From contig JAFARH010000440.1 in NCBI GenBank assembly GCA_019245555.1, forward strand, positions 1 through 11,376: a stretch of DNA of 11,376 nt. The letters are read 5' to 3'. The stretch's first letter is position 1, and every line of letters starts with the position of its first letter. This document shows positions 1 to 5,442 of this stretch, in pieces. Made by a program: the position numbers and the translations under genes. The notes beneath the pieces are model-generated. The model was given only the letters and a program-made list of their open reading frames with translations. It did no database searches and had not been told where the DNA came from. The stretch is from Betaproteobacteria bacterium (lineage in GTDB: Bacteria; Pseudomonadota; Gammaproteobacteria; Burkholderiales; SG8-39).

Positions 1-45
1 CTCGAGGACCTCCACCGATTTTTCGGCGAGCAAGTGCTTGTTCAC
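1..45 (-). CDS. Possible 5' end of an unidentified minus-strand gene (partial)
   Basis: Reading leftwards from a GTG at position 45, the frame is open to the window edge for 15 codons and would encode VNKHLLAEKSVEVLE. By hand count 13 of these 15 codons end in G or C, which resembles the coding genes here, whereas the forward frames of the same stretch show no such bias. No Shine-Dalgarno sequence is visible before the GTG, and a 15-residue fragment cannot be assigned to a family. If real, the gene diverges from pal. It could also be chance. Confidence 0.25.
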   Translation of the reverse strand, partial: MNKHLLAEKSVEVLE

Positions 46-223
46 GCACCAAATAGTACGCGCCGCGCTCCGCCCGCGTTAAGCCTCCCTTAAGTCACCC
101 CCGCGTAACCATGGGATGTACCCGTGGCCACGGTCAGGCACAGCATGAAACATGAAAAGAAACATTTGCGCAAATATAATTTGCGCCATAATGAAGTCCT
201 AACCTCTAAAGGGGAGAACCACC
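46..223. other. Non-coding leader upstream of pal
   Basis: No convincing gene lies here. The stretch holds the pal promoter and ribosome binding site at its right end. Near the left end, at 79-93, there is a short AT-rich inverted repeat, TTAAG-CCTCC-CTTAA, that could be a weak operator or hairpin. Nothing resembling the C-terminus of TolB, the usual upstream neighbour of pal, is seen in any frame. Confidence 0.5.
152..180 (+). promoter_or_regulatory. Sigma70-type promoter of pal
   Basis: The -10 hexamer TATAAT at 175-180 is a perfect consensus. The -35 ATGAAA at 152-157 matches TTGACA at four of six positions, with an ideal 17-base spacer. An overlapping second candidate -10, CATAAT (187-192), sits 12 bases downstream with TTTGCG (165-170) as a poor -35. 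The element TTTGCGC followed by ATAAT occurs twice in tandem. The predicted start site near 187 would leave a leader of about 35 bases before the pal ATG. Confidence 0.55.
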
Positions 224-754
224 ATGAAACTGGTACGTCTTGCTCTCGCGGTCGCGACGGCATCGGCCTTCGCGGGCTGCGCCACCGACAGCAGCCAATC
301 GACGAATTCCTCCGCCAGCGCCCAGCCCGCGGCTCGCTCGGCCGCGTCATCCGCGCCGGCGCCCGCGCCGGATTCGGCGAGGGACATCACCATCGGTAGC
401 GGCAGCGGCAGCATGCGCACCGCGCCGATGATGCGCAGCGTCTACTACGCCTACGACCAGTCCGACATAACGCCGGAAAGCCGCAAGGTGATCGAGGCGA
501 ACGCCGAGTACCTGCGCCAGAACCCGAAGGTGAAGGTGATCGTCGAGGGCAATGCCGACGAGCGCGGCAGCGCGGAGTACAACGTAGCGCTCGGCCAGCG
601 TCGCGCCGACGGCGTCTCCAAGATCATGACGCTCCTCGGCATCAACTCCGACCGCATCGAGTCGGTGAGCCTCGGCAAGGAGAAGCCGAAGGTCATCGGC
701 CACGACGAGTCAGCCTGGTCGCAGAACCGCCGCAGCGACATCGTCTTTCGGTAA
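224..754 (+). CDS. pal: Peptidoglycan-associated outer-membrane lipoprotein Pal (OmpA-family)
   Basis: Pal is the outer-membrane lipoprotein of the Tol-Pal envelope complex; it binds peptidoglycan and interacts with TolB and TolA during cell constriction. The 176-residue product has a short lipoprotein signal ending in the lipobox FAGC with the lipidated Cys at residue 19. A low-complexity Ser/Ala/Pro linker runs to about residue 55, and an OmpA-like domain fills the rest. Diagnostic Pal motifs are YYAYDQSDI, the peptidoglycan-binding core GNADERGSAEYN, LGQRRA and the terminal NRRSDIVF. Length is normal for Pal. The ATG at 224 follows a strong ribosome site (AAGGGGAG) and a consensus promoter. 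tolB is not visible upstream and the usual downstream cpoB is replaced by a DUF3014 gene 8 bases away, so this may be a relocated pal or a paralogue. Family assignment is secure; that it is the main Pal is inference. Confidence 0.93.
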   Translation: MKLVRLALAVATASAFAGCATDSSQSTNSSASAQPAARSAASSAPAPAPDSARDITIGSGSGSMRTAPMMRSVYYAYDQSDITPESRKVIEANAEYLRQNPKVKVIVEGNADERGSAEYNVALGQRRADGVSKIMTLLGINSDRIESVSLGKEKPKVIGHDESAWSQNRRSDIVFR

Positions 755-762
755 GAAATAGG

Positions 763-1587
763 GTGGCGAAGCCCTGGTCGGCAGAAGAGAGCGATCGGCC
801 TTACATAAGACCGGTCACCAGGACCTTCAATCCATGGATCGCCGTGGTGATCGCGGCGATCGCCTGGATCGCGGCCTTGGGCTTTCACTCGTTTTCTGAA
901 CTGCTATTCGAGCCAACTCCACGGGCCACTCCCCTGGCACCGGAGATTGGAAGCGACCGGCCGGCGCCGACCACGCCGGCCGGTCGCGTTCTCGAGGCGC
1001 AAAGCGCGGCGGCCTCGCTGCCGAAGCTCGAGAACAGCGATTCGATGATGCGCGACACGCTTTCGGGTCTAGTCGGCCGGCAGGCGTTCGCCGATCACTT
1101 CATCGCCGCGGACATCGTGAAGCGGATCGTCGCCACGGTCGACAGCCTGCCGCGCGAGACCGCGCCGCGACGGGTGGTGCCCCTCAATGCAGTCCCCGGT
1201 TCATTTGTGCCTGACACCTCGAACTACCCGCGCTATGCGCCGTATGTCCGAGTGTTCGACGCGATCGAGCCGCACGACCTGGTGCAGGCCTATGTGCGCG
1301 CGTATCCGCTCTTCCAGACCGCCTATGAGCAGCTCGGCTATCCGGGCAAATACTTCAACGATCGCCTGATGGAGGCGATCGACGACCTGCTGGACGCGCC
1401 CGAGCCGCCGACACCGCCCGAGTTCATGCGGCCGCGCGTGCTCTACGAATTCGCCGACCCCGACCTCGAGACGCGTTCGGCCGGCCAGAAGATGCTGCTG
1501 CGCATGGGGCGTGAGAACGCGGCGCGGGTGAAGGCGAAGCTTCGGGAGATCCGCCGGGAGCTGGTCGCGGCGACCGTGCGCCGCTAA
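763..1587 (+). CDS. DUF3014 family membrane-anchored protein
   Basis: The 274-residue product matches my memory of the DUF3014 family, which has no established function. A basic/polar N-terminus is followed by one transmembrane segment at about residues 24-46 (PWIAVVIAAIAWIAALGF), a Pro-rich linker, then the conserved domain from about residue 85. Recognisable DUF3014 features are LPKLENSDSMMRDTL, an LVG segment, a long helical part with HDLVQAYVRAYPLFQTAYEQLGYP, and YEFADPDLE near the end. The topology suggests N-in with the domain in the periplasm. The GTG at 763 is the only suitable start near the pal stop and lies 8 bases after it, so cotranscription with pal is likely, although the ribosome site is weak. 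The stop overlaps the convergent amidase stop by 4 bases. Confidence 0.8.
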   Translation: MAKPWSAEESDRPYIRPVTRTFNPWIAVVIAAIAWIAALGFHSFSELLFEPTPRATPLAPEIGSDRPAPTTPAGRVLEAQSAAASLPKLENSDSMMRDTLSGLVGRQAFADHFIAADIVKRIVATVDSLPRETAPRRVVPLNAVPGSFVPDTSNYPRYAPYVRVFDAIEPHDLVQAYVRAYPLFQTAYEQLGYPGKYFNDRLMEAIDDLLDAPEPPTPPEFMRPRVLYEFADPDLETRSAGQKMLLRMGRENAARVKAKLREIRRELVAATVRR

Positions 1588-2855
1588 TTAGCCAGTTTCT
1601 GGGAAACCCAGCTCGCCCAGCGTAGCAGCGCCATGTCGCTCTCCATCGGGCCGACGAGCTGCACGGCGAGCGGGAGCCGGTGCGTACCCTCGCCGCCGGG
1701 AATCGTCACGCAGGGCACGCCGAAGAGCGTCCAGGCCCGGTTGAACACCGGATCGCCGGTCGTGGCGAGCGATGTCGGCGCTTCGCTCGGCGCGCTCGGC
1801 GTCAGGAGGAAATCCACTTCGCGCATCGCATCGGCCAGCGCTCGCCGGCATTCCCGGGCGCGCTCGCGCATCTGGTCGTAGGCTGCGCGCGTCACCTTCC
1901 AGCCTTCGTCGAGGCGAGCTTTCAGTGTTGCGCTCAGCTTTTCGCCGCGGGCGAAGTATTCCCACCCGAGCGCACGCGCCGTCTCGTAGCCCATGATCAG
2001 CTTGTGGTTGTCGAAGAGCTGCTCCGATCCGGCGGGGAGCTCGAAGTCGCGCACCTCGGCCCCGGCGAGCGCCAGGACGCGCGCCGCGTTCTGCACGTGG
2101 GACTGCGTCGCCATGTCGGCAAGCGACCAGCGCGGGGTCTTGCAGAAGCCGATGCGAGGCGCGCGCGAAGGCTCGGAAGCGGGCGAGCGGCCGGCGAGCA
2201 CCTGCATGCACAGTGCGAGGTCGTCGGCGCTGCGCGCCATGATGCCGATGGTGTCGAGCGCTTCCGAGAGCATCTTCGTACCGGCGCGGTTGATCGAGCC
2301 GAACGTCGGCTTGATCGCGTATACGCCGCAGTACGCTGCGGGCCGGATCACCGAGCCGCCGGTCTGCGTGCCTAGCGCCGCCGGCACCATGAAGTCGGCG
2401 ACCGCGGCGGCCGAGCCGCTGGAGGATCCGCCCGGCGTATGCGCCGGGTTGTGCGGATTCCTCGTCTGCGACGGATGATTGTTCGCAAATTCGGTCGTGA
2501 CCGTCTTGCCGAGGATGAGACACCCGGCCTGCTTGAGGAGCGTCACGCTGGCCGCGTCCGCCTTCGGCCGGTGGCCGCGGTAGATCGGCGAGTTGTACTC
2601 GGTCGGCAGGTCTGCCGTGTCGATGATGTCCTTGATGCCGAACGGCACGCCATGCAGCACGCTCTCTCGGGGCGCGCCTTCCAGCGCTCGCGCCTCTTCG
2701 ATCACGAGCTTGCGATCGATGTGGGCCCAGGCGCGCACCTTCTCGTCGCGTTCCGCGATGCGATCCAGGCAGGCATTGACCAGCGCTTCCGGCGTGATTT
2801 CGCCGCGCTCGATGCGCTTGGCGGCCTCGACGAGGGAAAGTTCATTCAGGCCCAT
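1584..2855 (-). CDS. Amidase-signature family hydrolase
   Basis: Members hydrolyse carbon-nitrogen bonds in carboxamides using a Ser-cisSer-Lys triad; relatives include GatA, peptide amidase and aryl or aliphatic amidases. In this 423-residue protein the Lys is in GVPFGIKDIID (about K75), the cis-Ser is in the glycine-serine loop PGGSSSGSAAAVA (about S144) and the nucleophile is in GTQTGGSVIRPA (about S168), 24 residues later as in characterised members. The C-terminal FGVPCVTIPGG and LAVQLVGP are also typical. No signal peptide is evident, so it is probably cytoplasmic. I chose the ATG at 2855 because the family N-terminus fits MGLNELSLVEAAKRI. An in-frame ATG at 2873 would add six residues; neither has a good Shine-Dalgarno. 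A GatA role is unlikely because no GatB or GatC lies adjacent. Substrate is unknown; the divergent D-aminoacylase suggests amide or acyl-amino-acid catabolism. Confidence 0.88.
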   Translation of the reverse strand: MGLNELSLVEAAKRIERGEITPEALVNACLDRIAERDEKVRAWAHIDRKLVIEEARALEGAPRESVLHGVPFGIKDIIDTADLPTEYNSPIYRGHRPKADAASVTLLKQAGCLILGKTVTTEFANNHPSQTRNPHNPAHTPGGSSSGSAAAVADFMVPAALGTQTGGSVIRPAAYCGVYAIKPTFGSINRAGTKMLSEALDTIGIMARSADDLALCMQVLAGRSPASEPSRAPRIGFCKTPRWSLADMATQSHVQNAARVLALAGAEVRDFELPAGSEQLFDNHKLIMGYETARALGWEYFARGEKLSATLKARLDEGWKVTRAAYDQMRERARECRRALADAMREVDFLLTPSAPSEAPTSLATTGDPVFNRAWTLFGVPCVTIPGGEGTHRLPLAVQLVGPMESDMALLRWASWVSQKLAN

Positions 2856-2880
2856 GCAGGTGAAGGGTAGCATTGGCCCG

Positions 2881-4305
2881 ATGGATCGCTATGACCTCGT
2901 CGTGCGAAATGCCACGGTGATCGACGGCACGCGCGCGCCGCGCTACCAGGCCGATATCGCGGTCTCCGGCGGCAAGATCGCGGCGATCGGACGTTTGGAT
3001 CAAGTGCAGGCCGATCTCGATATCGATGCGGGCGGCAAGGTCGCGGCGCCAGGCTTCATCGACTCGCACACGCACGACGACCGCCTGATGCTCTCGTCGC
3101 CGGACATGGCAGCCAAGGTAAGCCAGGGCGTGACCACAGTCATCGCCGGCAACTGCGGCTGCTCGCTCGCGCCGGCGCCGAATGGGATGCCGTCGCCGGT
3201 CACGCCGCCGCTGGATCTCCTCGACGAAAGCGGACGGTGGTTCCGCTTCAAGACCTTCTCGGATTATGTTGCCCAGCTCGCAGCGACGCCTGCGGCGACG
3301 AACTGCGCGCTCCTCGTCGGCCACACGATGCTCCGCCTGCAGACGATGGACAACCTGGAGCGCCCTGCGAGCAAGACCGAGATCGGCCGCATGCGCGAGC
3401 TCGCGGACGAAGCCCTCGCGGCGGGAGCGGCCGGTGTTTCCACCGGCCTCTATTACGAGCCGGCGGTCGCGGCGCCGACCGAGGAAGTGATCGACGTGTG
3501 CAAGCCGCTTGCCAAGCACCACGGCCTGTACGTCACCCACATGCGCGACGAGGGCGCGAACATCCTCTCGTCGCTCGAGGAGACCTTCCGCATCGGCCGC
3601 GAAGTCGGCGTGCCGGTGGTGGTGTCGCACCACAAGCTCGCAGGGAAACCGAACCATGGCCGCTCCGCAGAGACGCTGCAGCTCATCGAAGCGCGCATGA
3701 AGAGCCAGCCGATCTCGCTCGACTGCTATCCCTACTGCGCTTCGTCAACCATCCTTTCTGCCAGCCGTGTCACCGTGGCGTCCAAAACATTGGTGACATG
3801 GTCGAAGCCCCATCCTGAGGTCGCTGGAATGGATTTGGCGGAAATAAAAATCCCGCTCGAGCAGCTACTGCCGGCGGGCGCGATCTACTTCTCGATGGAT
3901 GAGGCCGATGTGCAGCGCATCCTTTCCTTCGAGCACACGATGATCGGCTCCGACGGCCTGCCGCACGACGCCGCGCCGCATCCGCGGCTCTGGGGTACCT
4001 TCCCGCGCGTGCTGGGGCACTATGCCCGGGGGCTCGGTCTCTTCCCGTTGGAGACGGCGGTGCACAAGATGACCGGCCTCACCGCGCGCACCTTCGGATT
4101 GAAGGACCGCGGCATCCTGAAGAGCGGCATGGCGGCCGACATCACGATCTTCGATGCCGGCCAGATCGAGGAGGCTGCGACGTTCGCGAAGCCGATCCAG
4201 CCGGCCAAGGGCATCGATACCGTGATCGTCAACGGCGCGGTGATCTGGCGAGACGGGAAGCCGACCGGCGCGCGTCCCGGCCAGGTTCTTAGACGAGCCG
4301 CCTGA
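2881..4305 (+). CDS. N-acyl-D-amino-acid deacylase (D-aminoacylase, amidohydrolase superfamily)
   Basis: This enzyme class releases D-amino acids from N-acyl-D-amino acids in the cytoplasm (EC 3.5.1.81 type). The 474-residue protein starts MDRYDLVVRNATVIDGT, the usual amidohydrolase opening. Metal and catalytic residues can be aligned by motif to the Alcaligenes enzyme from memory: H63 and H65 in DSHTHDD, C92 in GNCGCSLAP, H220 in YVTHMRDEG, H250 in VVSHHK and the catalytic Asp358 in IGSDGLPHD. Also typical are HPRLWGTFPRVLGHY and GMAADITIFD near the C-terminus. The start at 2881 matches the family; an upstream in-frame ATG at 2854 is less likely. GAAGGG lies 13 bases upstream, far for a ribosome site. 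Between H250 and D358 the protein is about 8 residues shorter than the reference, and 3751-3850 has lower GC and different codon use. The 3' end overlaps the anti-sigma gene by 17 bases, tail to tail. Confidence 0.9.
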   Translation: MDRYDLVVRNATVIDGTRAPRYQADIAVSGGKIAAIGRLDQVQADLDIDAGGKVAAPGFIDSHTHDDRLMLSSPDMAAKVSQGVTTVIAGNCGCSLAPAPNGMPSPVTPPLDLLDESGRWFRFKTFSDYVAQLAATPAATNCALLVGHTMLRLQTMDNLERPASKTEIGRMRELADEALAAGAAGVSTGLYYEPAVAAPTEEVIDVCKPLAKHHGLYVTHMRDEGANILSSLEETFRIGREVGVPVVVSHHKLAGKPNHGRSAETLQLIEARMKSQPISLDCYPYCASSTILSASRVTVASKTLVTWSKPHPEVAGMDLAEIKIPLEQLLPAGAIYFSMDEADVQRILSFEHTMIGSDGLPHDAAPHPRLWGTFPRVLGHYARGLGLFPLETAVHKMTGLTARTFGLKDRGILKSGMAADITIFDAGQIEEAATFAKPIQPAKGIDTVIVNGAVIWRDGKPTGARPGQVLRRAA

Positions 4306-4453
4306 TCGCTTCGCGCAGCAGGCGGGCGTTGCGGCTGAAGTTCGTGCAGGCGTCGCAGATCGCTAGGTGTAGCCGCAAGGCGACGCGTTGCGTCCACGGC
4401 AGGGATTCATCCATGCCGCGCGAGATGATCTGCGCTGCTTCCTTGCACTTCAC
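4289..4453 (-). CDS. Short zinc-finger anti-sigma factor (zf-HC2/ZAS type)
   Basis: This 54-residue product looks like a soluble ZAS-type anti-sigma factor. It has an early Cys (C3 in VKCKEA), then H29, C33 and C36 in HLAICDAC, giving the Cys-x25-His-x3-Cys-x2-Cys arrangement that binds zinc in RsrA- and ChrR-like proteins. No transmembrane segment is present, so it should sit in the cytosol, unlike RseA. The start is the GTG at 4453, which overlaps the sigma factor's TGA as GTGA; translational coupling is therefore likely and would keep the two in balance. By analogy with meningococcal MseR and RsrA, the Cys residues could sense oxidation and release the sigma factor; that role is inference. 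At 54 residues it is near the minimum size for the family. The 3' end overlaps the D-aminoacylase gene by 17 bases. Confidence 0.8.
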   Translation of the reverse strand: MKCKEAAQIISRGMDESLPWTQRVALRLHLAICDACTNFSRNARLLREAIRRLV

Positions 4454-5013
4454 CGTTTTACTCCGAACCAGTTCATCTGCAGGCACTCCTTGAGCGCCTG
4501 CCGCGCGCGATAGAGGAGCACCCATGCATGGGTCGAGCTGACGCCGAGCTCCTTACAGATTTCTTTCGTCTCGACGCCCAGGTGCTCGCGCATGAGGAAC
4601 ATCTGCGCGGTGCGGGCGGGGAGCTTGCGCAGGCACTCTTCCAGCACCTGCAGGAACTGCTTGCTCTCCAGCGCCTGCTCCGGCCAGGGTTGTGGCGGCT
4701 CGCGCCAGTGCCCGGTGGCATCGAATAGCGCGTCGAGGTCCTCGAGCGTGGCTTCGCCTTCCAGCGGCTGCTCCCGGCTGGAGCGGCGAATCGAGTCGAC
4801 GATCTTGTGCTTGAGGATGCCGGTCAGCCAGGTGCGGAGCTGGGAACGGCCGGCGAAGCTTTTTTGCGCGGCGAGCGCCGCGACGAGCGTTTCCTGGACC
4901 GCGTCTTCGGCAGCCTCGCGATTACGGAGCTGGAGAGACGCGAAGCGCAGCAGGTAAGGCCGCTGCGCTTCGATTTCGTCTCTTAGTAGCGCTGCTGGTT
5001 CTTTATGGTCCAG
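4450..5013 (-). CDS. ECF-type RNA polymerase sigma factor with no canonical start codon
   Basis: The open frame encodes a two-domain extracytoplasmic-function sigma factor. Region 2 is EAQRPYLLRFASLQL, AAEDAVQETL and LRTWLTGILKHKIVD, about residues 15-77. A Pro-rich linker follows, and region 4 has LPARTAQMFLMREHLG with the helix-turn-helix ETKEICKELGVSSTHAWVLLYRARQAL. It ends NWFGVKR, and an anti-sigma gene follows by GTGA overlap, the standard ECF pairing. No ATG, GTG or TTG exists in frame between the stop codon at 5032-5034 and the conserved region 2; the first is a GTG at 4647, which would remove all of region 2. The end given is the only nearby CTG (5013), which yields 187 residues, a normal length, but has no clear ribosome site. 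The upstream gene ends at 4983 inside this frame. Family call is firm; the start is unresolved. Confidence 0.82.
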   Translation of the reverse strand: MDHKEPAALLRDEIEAQRPYLLRFASLQLRNREAAEDAVQETLVAALAAQKSFAGRSQLRTWLTGILKHKIVDSIRRSSREQPLEGEATLEDLDALFDATGHWREPPQPWPEQALESKQFLQVLEECLRKLPARTAQMFLMREHLGVETKEICKELGVSSTHAWVLLYRARQALKECLQMNWFGVKR

Positions 5014-5288
5014 GGAATGACCGGCCCGGACTCACCGCCCTCCGCGCCGTTCTTCTGCGCGTCCTTGCGGGGACGGCCCGGGCGGAAGGTAACTGAGAAG
5101 ATCTTGAGGGGCGGCACCTTTGGCGGAGCTTCGAGGAACCTGCAGTCCGACTCGGTAGGCACCGAGAGGAGGGCGCCGAGGCGCTTGCCGTTGAGCAGTA
5201 CCGTGTAGCGCAGCATGTGCATGGAGCCCGCAGCGGGCTGCGCAACGATGTCGTACTTGCCGATCTTGTATTGCCGTCTTTCGAGCAT
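4983..5288 (-). CDS. Hypothetical 101-residue basic protein, first gene of the sigma/anti-sigma cluster
   Basis: I do not recognise this family. From the ATG at 5288, preceded by AAAAGAGA four bases upstream, the protein begins MLERRQYKIGKYDIV. It contains a beta-rich-looking stretch (LRYTVLLNGKRLGALLSVP), one Cys (in SDCRF), and a Pro- and Lys/Arg-rich second half with PPKVPPLKIFSVTF and RPGRPRKDAQKN. It ends KNQQRY. No signal peptide or membrane segment is seen, so it is probably cytosolic. An in-frame ATG at 5363 would add 25 Pro/Arg-rich residues but has no ribosome site. Its stop lies inside the sigma-factor frame, so the two are probably cotranscribed and translation may be coupled. A role as an accessory regulator or target of the sigma factor is only a guess. 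Confidence 0.6.
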   Translation of the reverse strand: MLERRQYKIGKYDIVAQPAAGSMHMLRYTVLLNGKRLGALLSVPTESDCRFLEAPPKVPPLKIFSVTFRPGRPRKDAQKNGAEGGESGPVIPWTIKNQQRY

Positions 5289-5441
5289 TCGGTCTCTTTT
5301 CCGTGGCCTAAAGGGGCAAAGCTGGGGTTGCGGGGAGCGTCCCGCGGGCCCGGGCTTCGACATTGTTTACAGGCGCTATTTTGCCTGAAAAAGAGGCAGT
5401 CCGGAGGTCGGAATGTCCCCTCAAACAACCGTTTCAACGGC
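5289..5441. other. Leader region between the molybdenum-hydroxylase operon and the sigma cluster
   Basis: This 153-base gap is the longest intergenic stretch among the minus-strand genes and should carry the promoter for the 5288-4289 cluster. It contains G tracts on the plus strand at 5313, 5324, 5332, 5346 and 5352. A hairpin lies at 5370-5387 (CAGGC, 8-base loop, GCCTG), and the GC palindrome CCCGCGGG at 5341-5348. On the minus strand, TTTTCA, 16 bases, then TAAACA is a poor sigma70 match spanning the hairpin, so promoter placement is uncertain. Confidence 0.35.
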
Positions 5442-5442
5442 T
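5427..5442 (-). terminator. Weak candidate terminator after the hydroxylase large subunit
   Basis: Reading the minus strand, AGCCGT-TGAA-ACGGTT folds into a six-pair stem (one G-U) with a four-base loop right at the stop codon, followed by GTTTGA. The stem is short and the U tract is poor, so it may not terminate efficiently. No better candidate is seen between the two minus-strand gene groups. Confidence 0.22.

Noticed and set aside
1680..2375. 231-codon plus-strand open frame opposite the amidase
   Set aside because: Ala/Arg-rich antisense shadow of a clear amidase.
2593..2880. In-frame extension upstream of the D-aminoacylase start
   Set aside because: It lies opposite the amidase coding strand, has a Ser/Arg-rich composition typical of shadow frames, and the family N-terminus begins at MDRYDLV (2881).
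3237..3818. 193-codon alternate-frame open frame within the D-aminoacylase gene
   Set aside because: Considered as a sign of a frameshift near the low-GC patch, but the D-aminoacylase frame stays intact throughout, so it is a shadow.
5341..5356. GC palindromes CCCGCGGG and GCCCGGGC as a terminator or attachment site
   Set aside because: No U tract follows on either strand and short GC palindromes are expected at this base composition.
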